Shown piece after piece: positions 33,639 through 45,430 of a stretch of 64,000 nucleotides of DNA. The notes under the pieces were generated by a model. That model was given only the letters and a program-made list of their open reading frames with translations. It was not told the DNA's origin and ran no database searches. Location of the stretch: positions 7,750,001 through 7,814,000 of the forward strand of contig OY783207.1 in the NCBI GenBank assembly GCA_963678705.1, read 5' to 3'. The stretch comes from Panorpa germanica (Eukaryota > Arthropoda > Insecta > Mecoptera > Panorpidae). The position numbers were made by a program, and so were the translations under genes. Each line of letters begins with the position of its first letter. The stretch's first letter is position 1.

Positions 33639-34779
33639 ATTATCGTCTACGCAAGATTTTACTTTTCCAAATCCTAAATCCTATAACTAAATATCGATAA
33701 ACATAGTTATGTATATGTAAGGTTTATTTAATGTAATAAATATATCGTTTACTTCTTTAGATTAATATAATACAATAAATCTTTTTATGCAAAATTATTC
33801 ATATATTAATAAAATATCTTTTGCATTTTTTTAATGAGAATGTAACAAAACTATGTTAAAACTTCGATAAATAATGAAACATAATATTAGGTAAAAAATA
33901 TTACATTAAATAATACAAGTTTACAATTTATGTAAAGAGATATGATCTTCATCAGAGAGAAGTGCATGTAATTATCTAAAATATTGTAGTATACAATATC
34001 TAGAACAATTATATCTATTAATGAAAACTGTGTAATACCTATTGGTTATCGAATAGAATTAATTAACCATGAAAATTTCATAGAAATTATTGTGAAAGAA
34101 ATATTGCTTGAATCTGAATATGATTTGATTAAATTCATTGACTAAACAGCAGTTTAACTTAATTAAACACACATAATACAAAACAAACATAAACATGAAT
34201 TAATTCTAATTGGCTATCATTTTATTTTATAAAAGCATCCCTTTTAAAATGGAATAACCACTGAACAAGAATATTCTATAATAGGGGAATAAAGAAAAAG
34301 GTAAACCATAATGCTGAAGGCAATTACATTATGATAAATTTAGCATAATGTTCGAACCCTAAGAAGTAGATGCTGAAAACAGATGAAAGAATCATTTCAA
34401 AAACAGTTATGACGTCATTTCCACAACCATAATACAGTTTATCTTGAGTGTCTTAATAACGCAACTTATTTACTTTTATGGTAACGCGGATGGAGGTAGA
34501 TTACCGCGAATTCATCACAATTACATAACAAGACAACTTGTGGAAAACGACAACGTGTCAAGTTATTAAACGGCGGGATAGTAAAAAGATAAATTTGTAT
34601 TAACACCGTCCTATCACCGGAGTCTACATTTACGATTGTTATATTTCTAGATCATAGATGAAGAAACTCATCATGCAATCACTTTATGTTAGTGTTTTTA
34701 CATAGAGTTCTAATTGCAACTTGATAAGATTGTTAGAGGCATAGATCAAAATCAGGAAACGTAAAGAATAGATTATCGG
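33639..34779. other. A+T-rich non-coding stretch
   Basis: Nothing supportable. Confidence 0.5.
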
Positions 34780-35250
34780 GAAAAGTACAAAGAAGAGGAG
34801 ATGGAACGTAAGAAGGGCAAAGCGAATAGGAGTACAATTAAGGGAGTAAAAGAGCTGATGAGAGGAGAAAACAGCAGAGAATATGTAATAAGGTACGAGA
34901 ATACGTAATATATAAATCAGACAAGGAATGTGAGGAGAATAGTAAGATTGAGAATGAGAAATAAAGAGAAAGGTAGCAGATATTGAAAAAAATAGAGAGG
35001 AAAAAGTATGCAGAATGTGCAGGAAAGAAATAGAGGAGATTTATGAGAGGACACAACGAAGGAAAAAGATGGATGGCCGAAGTAGAGGAAAAGAGAGAGT
35101 AACAGTGACAGGGAGGAAGAGATGGATAGCAGAGCAGATATGGAGAATATTTAGTATGTCAGGGAAAAGAGGATAGAAGAGGTGATGAGAGTAGTAAGAG
35201 AAGAAAGAAGAAGGATGGCGGAGATACAGATTAGACTTCATGAAATGTAA
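34780..35250 (+). mobile_element. LINE-A fragment 7
   Basis: Near 34932 it reads RIVRLRMRNKEKGSRY and a stop, then after a frameshift CRMCRKEIEEI. Further on GHNEGKRWMAEVEEKRE corresponds to the EG-RWM-EV--R block. The region is purine-rich throughout, and two minus-strand frames here are antisense shadows. An additional purine-rich block at 35380-35600 may be a more decayed continuation. Confidence 0.75.
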
Positions 35251-36904
35251 TTAATGATTATGTTGAATAATGTAAATGCTAGCAGCATGCATTTAAATAA
35301 GTATACAATACCTAATAAGGCAAAAGGATAATCACTGTATATTTGTATAATGAGGAAAATTAACAGAAAAGACAGAAAACCCGAAAGATAAAGACAAAAA
35401 TCAGAGGACTGTGGTACAAAAAGTGCGAGAAGTAATGCAAAAGAGAAGAGGATAATTTAATTTTTTTATGAAAGGAAAATAGACAACAAAAGAGAGATAA
35501 ATGAATTGTTGTAAGAAGAAAGAGGTGCAGAAAAGGAGGAAGTTGTCAAAGATGGAGCGGGTGATAAACAAGGAGAGATAGTAAAAAGAAAGACATAAGC
35601 AAACTAAAAGAGAAAAATTTGTTGTATATTATGTATCTCTTGTAAAGTTAAGTTTATTTCAAAGAATGTTAGAGTAAGTATATATGGAGATTGTAACTCC
35701 GCAAGGCAAAAATATATACAAAAAATACATACATACTTTTTACCAGTATACAGTTTGTTTTCGAAATATCTAAAAATAACTTAAAAACAGATTTAAATGT
35801 TCTTTGTAGGAGTAGGTTTTTGTAATACGTACATCATGATACAGAATAAACGTAAGCCTTACTTTGTAGCATTTTGTAAATAAAATATGAAGTAAATGTT
35901 AATATCCGACAGTAACGAACGAAATCAGCTATTCTAAAGTCGCGTATAATGAGGACGCCATAGAACGTGCGGCGCACTGTATGAAAACGACATTTCCAAA
36001 GCTCCTCTTTGATCCTACTACTTCACATTTCACTAATATCCCAATTTACTTCGCTCTCTGTAAAAGAAGATAATATTTGTGTTAAGAATAAAAGAAAACA
36101 TTTCAGGATTAGCTTCCAAACATGTAGAAATTCTATAAAGCGTACTGTCAGGTCCCACTTCTGAGTGGGACTAGTGTCACATTGTGAAAAAAAGTTATGT
36201 TTTGTTAAACAAATGAAGCTTGCCAACGTCTGCTAATCACAAGTCAAACTAATCCATCAACAAAGACGTTGAATACTTACCAACCATCGCTATTTTATAA
36301 CGCCGCCGTAAACAACGTCTATGATACACATATAGTGCATCGAAATAATTGCATTGAAATTAACGGATTCTATAATAATTGGATTGAAATGCTGTATTTA
36401 ACGCAATTTTTCCTGAAGACTTTTTATAACTATCCAACTACTGCTGTGAACATATAATTTAATAAACTCGCTAATTTTTACTATAATTTTAAAGCACATT
36501 AAATATAAAAAAGCTGCATGTAATACTTCTATCATATTAAACTATTTATTCTAGTGAAAAAGTATTCAAGAGATGCTCTCATTATATGGAATTATGATTT
36601 CGTTCTAAATTAAATATATTTAAGCTGATTCCGAGTTAATCCGCTGCATGGCAGCACGCTCGCATGGTGATGAGTATGTATGCAATCATTGCGATTCTAC
36701 TCTAATTCTCCATTATGTAATTTCGTTATGCACATACTTATGTTGCCTTGAATCTTGCTTTACTTGCTCATGAAAGTATAGTCCGAATAATTTGTAAAAA
36801 AATGCTAAAAATTATTATGTTCATATAGTGCATTTTATATTTTACATAGGATTCTTGTCATAAAAGCATTATAGGTGTAGAACCTCGGTATTAGGTTTAC
36901 ATAG
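35251..36904. other. Non-coding stretch
   Basis: Apart from the purine-rich block at 35380-35600 nothing is recognised. Frames at 36023-36226 and 36269-36457 have no domain features. Confidence 0.45.
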
Positions 36905-37078
36905 TTTATTTTAAAGCTTGTTTTTATTTTTAATTTATGGCTTTAACCTTAAATGTAATTTTGAACTTGTGAAATCATGCATCATGCATCATTAATATAA
37001 ATTATTGAATTTAATATAATTATTTTTTTCACTTTATATTTCAAAAATAACACTAAAACTCAGTGAGTGGGAATGGGG
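36905..37078. mobile_element. MITE of the CTCACTCACTG family, copy 2 (left end decayed)
   Basis: Shares CTTTAACCTTAAATGTAATT, TTGAACTTGTGAAATC and the right end CACTAAAACTCAGTGAGTGG...AATGGGG with the copy at 33400-33638. The left inverted repeat is eroded. Confidence 0.7.
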
Positions 37079-37086
37079 TTTTATCG

Positions 37087-37250
37087 CCACTCACTGTTTC
37101 GATATTTAATTTACGTTTCATTTCATATTTTAATATAGATTTTATATTTTCAAAATAGCCGTTCCTTGTCGCATTCGTGTTTTAATTTGGGTTTAGTTAA
37201 TTTAACATAGTTGGTGTGCATGCGTCGTTAGTAATATAAATTTTGACAGT
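37087..37250. mobile_element. MITE of the CTCACTCACTG family, partial copy 3
   Basis: Begins CCACTCACTGTTT 8 bp after copy 2, in the position of a left terminus. It retains the internal GCATGCGTCGTTAGTAATAT, which matches CATGCGTCAGTAATAT of copy 1. The right end is not found, so it is truncated or diverged. Copies 2 and 3 form a head-to-tail pair. Confidence 0.5.
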
Positions 37251-38899
37251 TGGACAATTTGACAAAATTGAATGTTTAATTAAAATTGCTCTTTTTAATA
37301 ACAATTAGTAATAGAAATTGTCTTTAATTCTTTATTTTTGACAAAATGACATTGACGTTATTTCAAAAATAAATCCTACTACATTTTGACAGATTGTAAC
37401 TTTTTGGAGGTTATAATATAATATAGTTTTACTTAATTGAGAAACATTGGACCTGGTAAGGTTCTAGAAAAAACAAAGAAAATTAAGTTCTTACGCATAT
37501 TACCATATGCAATACAATTTGAATTAAATACAAAATTAAAAGTCAGTGGGAATAATATTTACCTGTGTATTTCTCACAGTGATAATTTCTCGTAAGCTCA
37601 CTGCTTAATCCAGCTCTAAGTAAGTGCAATGAATGTTATTAAAATTAATATAACCTCAATTTGAAATTCATTTTAAGATTTGCTACGATAAAGAAGAATT
37701 GTCATTTACTTTAATTTCATAAATACACCTACATATGTATCTATCTCTCATAATCCGAATGCGACAACCTCATACCACTGTATTCTCTCACCTATCCCAT
37801 CCCACTCACTTCACCTTACGCTCTACCCCGAACTCGAACCCTCCGGTCCGCCATATCAGCAGCTGTACACAGATAGATCTGCCATCTATGCTGTACCGAC
37901 ATAACTAGTGAGCAGTAGACCGTTAACCTCGCAGAAGTGTTAATGCCATAATTGGATTACTTCGACACAACCGTATGAGTAATGTGCTGGATCCTCCATT
38001 CCACTAGGAGGCCGAGCGTCGACCGTCTAATTTGACAGTAGTTGTTCTATGAATATTGGCACATGCCGTCATCAGTGAATAGATTTAGCATTTTATCATT
38101 TATTTTCTTAGAAATTAATGCATTCAAGAATTAAAAATGAACAACATCTTTGGTGTTAAATATCTATAGAAAATTATTGAAATAATTACAACTACTACTA
38201 TTTGAAATATATATTTCTATATTTGGCAACAAATATTCTTTATCATCTTGAATAGTAGCAAAACATTTCTTGAGATATTTTCACAAATAAAAAAAATATA
38301 TAACAATAGTCTGGATCTAAAGAAAAGAAAAAGAAACCAACCCTCTTACTTGAGTGAAAAGAAGTTAATCTGTATTTCTTCTCTGTTGAAGGGAGTAATC
38401 CTTCAATGGCTATTACCACCTAGACCGATGGACTAGTTAGATATACTTACGATGTACATTATGTACAATGTGAACCATTAGTGGCAACGGAAATATATAT
38501 ATATAAGATGAACATTTATTCATTAGATAACCCACTATACATAACAAATATTAATACTTATAATTTACGTATTTTTTAGATAATATTTTGAGAGAATAGT
38601 ATGGATCTGCAGGGCATTCTGTAGAGGTCTATTAAAGTGATATTGTTTCATGCATTTTGAGTGAATCTATTCCAATTTATCAGTGTCACTGATGTCAGTA
38701 TGTCTCCTAGATAATTTATTTAAGAAACATCCGTTATTTCGAAAAATCCAATTTTTTTTTTGTCTTATCTTATTGTTTAACATTTCAAGAATACGTCCTT
38801 AAAATTTTAAGCCGATCTAAGCAATATTCTTGATGTTATTGTCTTATTAATCCGGTATATTATATGTTAATCAGGTATACAGTTTATTCATTGCTATTG
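37251..38899. other. Non-coding stretch
   Basis: A GC-richer patch at 37790-37990 contains ACTCGAACCCTCCGGTCCGC and AGATCTGCCATCTATG, which look repeat-like, but no second copy was seen. No gene is supported. Confidence 0.4.
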
Positions 38900-39260
38900 T
38901 CCTGAAGCGTTTTTCTCAAAACTACTTTTTCAAAGTCCGTGTTCACTGCCATTTAAAAACTATTTGACCGATTCATTTCAAACTTCGTACACATTTTCTA
39001 CATATAAAATACCTCCCCCAAACGTTTAGATAAAAAATTTTTTTTTACATTAAGGGTGTTTCCCACCCACAAAATGGCGGAATTTTCCGTGGAAAATAAC
39101 AGTTCACACTTTAGATGGCCGCCAAAAATTTTTAAATGAAAAAAAAATTATCAGAGAACATCTATGATTATAATTTAACTAAATTTTAATGGTTTTTCAT
39201 TTTCAAATAATTTCCGGCCGAGTTATTGTGAACATCGCAAATTGTCTTTTTTCCCTAGAC
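38900..39260. other. Possible repeat-derived segment
   Basis: The text CTATTTGACCGATTCATTTC followed by TCGTACACATTTTC, then AAAATGGCGG and TTTTTTTTTT runs, resembles the ends of dispersed insect elements, but no second copy was recognised here. Non-coding. Confidence 0.3.
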
Positions 39261-41715
39261 CTTCTGGAGGAAGCTCTGTTACCGGCTTATGCTTCAATAT
39301 TGCTGCATGATAAAATTATACAACATAGTCAAAAGTATGCTCAATAATGTAAAAAAGGTTCGAATAAAATTGCTCAATCTATACTTGAGAAAAAAAATCG
39401 CAAAAAAGTGTTTTTTTTACGCTGAAACCCTAACCCCTCCCTTAACAGTGCTTTCATGTGGGGAATCGAATATGATTACAAAATTAATGGCATGCAATGG
39501 AACTTATCAAGCAGAATAAGACCTTAAACCACGGTTTACATATTTATTATTTACATATTATTTAAGGAATGTCCATAAATTCTTCAGATCAACTAATATT
39601 TTATGCCAAATTACTTTACGCTTAAATCACCAAACACGTTTCACTGCTGTCTAATCAAAGACTCGTTTCCAGTAAGCATGTAACACAAACATATACAAAA
39701 CTTTATGATATAGTTGGATTTAAGTATAAAACAGATTTTGTATTTAAAGGTAATTTGTATAGGAAAGTAAACAACGATTTAAAATTACACATTTTGTTGA
39801 TTGACCCCTATATTACGAGTATAAGTATACTTTCTCTATCTAGAAAACTAGTTTTGCAATGCTTTAGCACATTTAGGTGAACAAACAAATACTTCTTTTT
39901 AGGATACAGTAGTACGGAAAGCTACAGAAGGAACCTATCTATTTAGGCTATGATTAAAAGTAGTGTGGCTTTGTCAACAAATGCACAGACGCTAATAATA
40001 AATCGGATTTGGTCTGTAGATCTTGCCATCGATAGGATCCTACATGTGGCTGATTACAAAGTCTAAAGGTTACGGATTGAGCGAAGTCACTAGAGATTAA
40101 GTTACGGGAGTAGGAATTGGGTAGCTGTCATGCTATTTATGGTAGAGTAAGTGATCTTAGGAAGACATCCAGAATGCATATAAAAAGAAGCAAATACTCG
40201 CATACTGTGGTTTACCAAGTCAATTATAATGCAAGGTATTTTTCTAACTAGTAAACTAATCGGATGTCCAAGCGTTAAAGACTTTTCTAATCCGAGTTAG
40301 AAAAGTAGTTTCAGTTTCTGCAAGGGATTTCGCATTTACGTCACAACTTTCTGCAATTTGTATTGTCTTTGAAACAACAAGTAACAAACAAACCAACACA
40401 CAAACGAATGGTCAGACCTATTCCTATTCGTAGACTCGTAGTAACATTTCCTTTAGTCTTAGACATAGAAACATGAGAGATTCATTTTACCCTTCTATTC
40501 AACATTTGTTTCTAACAATTCAACGTATCAAACTATTGTTGTGGTGGTACAATCGGAGGACTTACAGAGGTATTACAAATGTATTTGTTGTTCTGATCCT
40601 GCTATTCCATTAGTACGCCTCCTCCACGATTGGACGAAGTAGGATTAAAGACCCCAAGAGACGAAGGATTAATCCTGTTCCTTACTGAATTAGCCCAAGG
40701 AGTCCTTTAAACAAGCTAGTGGACGAAAGGAGAACTGGTAAAGTAGCTAACCTAACATTGAAGATACGGTTTCATTCAGAATCCCTGATCGTTCAGAAGT
40801 TAGTAGAGATAGTCTTTTAAGAAGTTGAGAAGTCCATTCACAATTTAAAATGTATCCATGTGTAGAACGGAATCCAGTTGATGTTATACAGTTTAAAAGG
40901 TTAACTAAGACATCTTAACGTCTTACGAGATTTGTAATCTGCACAGAGCTGAAGCTGATATAAATTACAAGGGTGAATAATTTACTGTGATCTATTTACT
41001 TCCCGCCTAATTTATACACATTTATTAGACAAGGGACATGGCATAATGTCATGCATGTTTGACGGCTCAATTCTTATGTTTCTATTACTTTAAAATATGC
41101 AGATAAACCTGATAAGTATCACGATATTAAATTATTAATAAGAGACAATATTAAATTATTCTAGAAGTGTATAATTAGCACAACTAATTAATAAATTAAC
41201 CAGCAAGTAATTATTGTTCTACAAGCTAATATTTAAATGAAGAATTAATATAATGTGGAACACACACTTTTTAAAGTATTGTTTAAAGCTTATAACATAC
41301 TTTAATTTTTCTTTTCTATAGTAAAAATTACAACTAAAATAATTGACATAATGCTATCTTAACATAAGTTAATTCCAAGATTCATTTAATTCTTTTCTTA
41401 TAAAAATTGTCTTGTAGAGTACGGTTCACACATGCGAGCTTACCACGAGCTAATTACACAGTTAATTTTCTTCCTGGAAAGAAATTAAATTAAAAAAAAA
41501 GGTTTTATGTATAAAAAGTGGTCCTTATTGGATGCGTTTTAACTACTAACTACTAATTACTGATTCTATGTTGTTTATTAAACTACAGTGTTACCATTAC
41601 TCGTATTTTGTATTGGCTACGTTGCGGGATGATGGTGTCGCCATCATCACCAATTCACTATTAAAGGTTTAGCACCCATCTGTGGTTTTTATTAACTGTG
41701 TATTGTGCAGACGAA
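39261..41715. other. Non-coding stretch
   Basis: Includes a moderately GC-richer tract at 40550-40760 without a convincing open frame. The 76-codon frame at 39289-39519 has no recognisable feature. Confidence 0.45.
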
Positions 41716-41775
41716 TGACTACCGAATACCGAATACCGAATACCGAATGCTGACTACCGAGTACTAACTACCGAG
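41716..41775. repeat. 7-bp ACCGAAT minisatellite
   Basis: ACCGAATACCGAATACCGAA is followed by degenerate ACTACCGAGT units. There are about four clean units and several decayed ones. Confidence 0.85.
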
Positions 41776-41949
41776 TGATATGCATTGAATTAAACGATGC
41801 GTCACATTTCATGCAAATCTGTTGTCGCCGCAAACCACAAATTCTGGTTATGATACAACCATACACTGCTGCATATACCGAAGTCGTATGAACTAGGTAA
41901 TGTTATAACAGGGTGCTTTGAAAAACACATTCAAAGATATATACATTTC

Positions 41950-42235
41950 TATTTTTTTTTTTTTTTAGACAAGTTAATTTATTTTAATTAAATTTGGTTT
42001 ATTATAGTTATATCATTAAGAAATTTCACCACTTCTTTAATTTGCCTGCAAGTATGTCCTTTAGTTCACCACCGATGTTGTGTTTTTTTCTTTGCGTTTG
42101 ATATTGTGGGTAGGTTACTAGTATATGATGGACTGTTATTTGCGTCTGATAGTTGCTGCACTGCGGAGCTGTTGTTTTACTGATTAAGTGTTGATGCGTC
42201 AATCTCGTATGTCCTGTTCTTAGTCTAAAGATTTT
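41950..42235 (-). mobile_element. LINE-B copy 1: 5'-truncated non-LTR 3' end with poly(A)
   Basis: On the minus strand an uninterrupted frame of about 68 codons starts RLRTGHTRLTHQHLISK and continues APQCSNY, QITVHHILVTYPQYQTQR, ending KLKKW and TGA at 42026-42028. The GHTRLTH and TV-HIL---P-Y pattern is the region after the RNase H or RT domain of I/Jockey-type non-LTR elements. The usual C-x2-C..H..C is partly lost (the second Cys and the last Cys are Tyr). A 3' UTR of about 60 nt and a poly(A) run of about 15 (T run at 41952-41966 on plus) follow. The intact frame and tail mark it as the youngest LINE insertion in the window. Confidence 0.85.
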
Positions 42236-42349
42236 TTTTTCGAATTGTCCATTAATTACTAGTCAGTAATTTTATTGTTACAAATTGACTTGAAAAAAAA
42301 TGTTTAATGAATTTAATAATATCAAAATAGTTGTATAATAAACATAAAA

Positions 42350-42560
42350 CTAAGGAGAGAGAAGGTGAGGAAGAGGACGAAGCCAAAAGTAAAAAGAGGA
42401 GAGAAGAAATAGATATGAAGGATAAAAACTGTACCACAAAGCGTTAAAAATTGATAAGAATAGCAAATTAATTAAGAATTCGGAGTGATCAGAAAGATGT
42501 AGAGACTGTAGAGTAGGAGGAATGACGTTGGAATAGATATAAATCGGTTCAAATATATTG
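42350..42560 (+). mobile_element. LINE-A fragment 8 (highly decayed)
   Basis: A purine-rich stretch at 42350-42430 is followed near 42498 by RCRDCRVGGMTLE and a stop, which matches CR-C...ETLEH. Assignment rests on this short block and the base bias. Minus-strand frames at 42252-42669 are shadows. Confidence 0.5.
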
Positions 42561-42685
42561 TAGTATTGTAGTGTAATATATGGTAATAATAAGTGCGAAA
42601 AGAGAACCATGGTATTAGAAAGCCCGGCAAATTATGAGAAAAAAAATAATTGATAAACATATAAGACATTTTAGGAATGTTACAT

Positions 42686-42845
42686 TTTTAACGACTCCAA
42701 ATATGAAGTGTGTTACTTGTTAGCACAAACGACAATGAAAGTGGCTATAATTAATACATACAGTTAGCTCATCTGACTAGAATGCAGTTGTAATATCTCT
42801 GGTCAGTGTTACCAACTAAAAAATATAATTTCTTTGCAAATATTA
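42686..42845 (+). repeat. Dispersed repeat family G, copy 2
   Basis: Counterpart of 16130-16285, with CGACTCCAAATATGAA, ACAATGAAAGTGGCTATAA and GTTAGCTCATCTGACTAGAA in the same order and spacing. Confidence 0.6.
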
Positions 42846-44974
42846 AAAATATGACACATTAAAATATAAGATAAATACAAATGTGCTAATCTAAATAAAG
42901 TAGAAGAATTTAAGTATGCATACGTCTATGCCTACTCATTCGCAACCAACTTTACCTTTGCAAATCTACCTAAGAGAGTACATATACTCAATCTTGTACA
43001 ACATAACCTATATTAAATTGAAAAGAAAACTGTTTGAATAATAATAATGGCGGCTACAAGATGGAGAGCACCCTTATGTTAGATTTTACATAAAGTGAAG
43101 AAGCCACAATGAATAACGTGATACTGTGTAAAGATTTCACAGGGTTGAAAGAGCTGTTTAAATCTCCCTTCAAAATCCATCATCATTTTCCCCTGTCTAT
43201 CAGAAATACTTCATAAGTCATGTTACTTTCCTACCCAACATGGTTTAACTCAAACAACCAAAAGCATCTAAGAAGAACTCGCTTCAAACTGTCGATTTAT
43301 AACAATAGCTTCTTCAGACAAAACACTTTGTAGCTTGAATTATAAGTTTAGAAAACAAGTACAAGGCAAGAAGTACGATAAAGTTATTTGCTAATTAGTA
43401 AGAAGAAATCCTTTAGAAGTTGAAAAGATAAAGGGGGAAAACATGATGGAAAAGAAGTTAAATGGGAAAATATATATTAACTAGTGAAAAATGAAAAGTC
43501 AAATATCTTTTATACGTGTCGACAGTACACGTGTAAAATGAAAAATCAAATGTCTTTTTTACGTGACGTTCACTGCTATTGCTGTTACATGGAACAGTCG
43601 TCAGGGCGGAACAGGAAATACAACGTACTGACAGCGAGAACATGAAAGAATTAATGAAAATACTGAATAGAAAAATCATTTGTAATTAATGTCATATAAA
43701 TCTAAATAAAGAAAAAAACAATTCACTTTTTTATTTTCTGAAAAATATTCGATTTTTATAATTGTTTTTTGACTGAGGTCCTAGCAAACATGTATTGCAA
43801 GTATTTTAACTATATGTATTAATAAAAAAAAGAAAATATTTTAAAAGTTACATCAATTTATTAATAATCTATAACAGGATCGGTACACTCGGAAATATTA
43901 AAAAAAATGAACATGTTGTTTGCAATTTGTAACAGGAATTAGGTTGCAGCAAGCTAGAAAGCATAAATCTAACACTGCAAGACTACCTGAGGCGCAGGAA
44001 ATTAATTTGAGATTAATGTTTACTTCGAAGAGAAGTTTCACTTCAAAATATACACTATTATGTTATTAGTATAGATCAGTTCTAGTGTCTAGAACAAATT
44101 AACGGACTATATGGTTTTATTTATACCATTACACATTCACTGTATCAGACAATGAAGTCAAATGATACAATTGGCACTAAATAAAGCCCTTTTTGAACCA
44201 TATCTAGTGCGGATATGGTACAACATGTGTGAAATACCGTTTACGAGTAAAGCAGTAAACCATCCGGCCATTTGTTGCTATGAATAAAGCTTTGTTTATC
44301 AGGAGAAACAATAAAACACTAACCAAATAGACAAATTCCGAACTCTTGGATAGCAGACATACCTATATGTTTGGTTATCCCACAGAAGTACCATACGATA
44401 TATGGCAATGTATCGCTGGGAATCACTGAAAACAAATAACAGATTTCTATTGAATAAATGATGTAACACAATAATACCTATTGAATTCGAAGCAACTTGC
44501 AAAAGCTATAATTATCTGGAGCTATAATAGGAATAAACGTAATGTGAGTGTGAAACCGAAAATATACACGTAGACTTTAAAAGTTTGTGTAAGTTTTATG
44601 TTTTGTTACAAACCTTTTGTACTGAAATTTACTTGTGTGGACGTAGGTCAAAGGAATAATAAATAGCAACGTATCATAAGTGTAAAATTTTACATACTCT
44701 TCATTAATACAGGATCATATTTGGAATCTGTAGACCGCTAAGCGGAAATTTGTTATTCATTAAAGCAAAGAAATCGCATTCTAGGCGCCTCACCACATTC
44801 TGCACCTTTACTAAGAAAACACCACCCAGTAATGTAGTTGATGTTAAGATAAGCGCTCTAGACACGTGCTGGCGAGGACCCGTGCCGCTGACTAATTTTA
44901 AAATATAAAATATTTTCATTTCCTTTTTCTGTATTTTTATTCGATTATACATCTTAATATTATCACTTAACAAT
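42846..44974. other. Non-coding stretch with one local duplication
   Basis: A direct duplication is present at 43484-43563. Frames at 43458-43679, 44299-44502 and 44704-44973 are unsupported. Confidence 0.45.
43484..43563. repeat. Imperfect direct duplication of about 30 bp
   Basis: AAATGAAAAGTCAAATATCT and the following TTTATACGTG recur about 50 bp later as AAATGAAAAATCAAATGTCT and TTTTTACGTG. The spacer holds the palindrome ACACGTGT. Confidence 0.7.
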
Positions 44975-44984
44975 AAAGCACACT

Positions 44985-45430
44985 CTTTCTTTACATAAAT
45001 GCCGAGGTAACATTGTCGATTTTTTTTAAATTAAACGTATTTTAAAATAACAAAATTTCTGATTTTCTTCATGAAAAATCGGTATTTTGACTTCTAAGTG
45101 CTGTAAAAAATTGAAAAATTAATAAATAAAAAAAAACGCAGAATATTATCTGCGGAATATTATTAACTAATGAAATCATTTTGATTTTTTGAATTCAAAG
45201 AATCCAGTGATGAGTTATGAGGGACACCGCAATGAGACTTTTTTTTGTAACGTCCGCGGAGATTCACTGTCAATACCTCATTTCTTGAAATTTATTTATG
45301 AAAAATTCACAAAGAATTCTTTAAATGTTATTTTATCATGTAGTAATTACAGAAATAATTATATATTATCTGTGTAGTCAAAAAACATTATCGAAAATCT
45401 GCTTCTTCTGTGTCGATTTTACCGTAACAA
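44985..45430 (+). repeat. Dispersed repeat family F, copy 2
   Basis: Aligns with 27918-28312. It shares TCTTTACATAAATGCCGAGG, CTGTAAAAAATTGAAAAATT, GGGACACCGCAATGAG and GGAGATTCACTGTCAAT, and has an extra insertion around 45145-45230. Confidence 0.7.

Noticed and set aside
41950-42235. Host gene with an intact 68-codon C-terminal exon
   Set aside because: The GHTRLTH / TV-HIL pattern and the adjoining poly(A) run identify it as a retrotransposon end.
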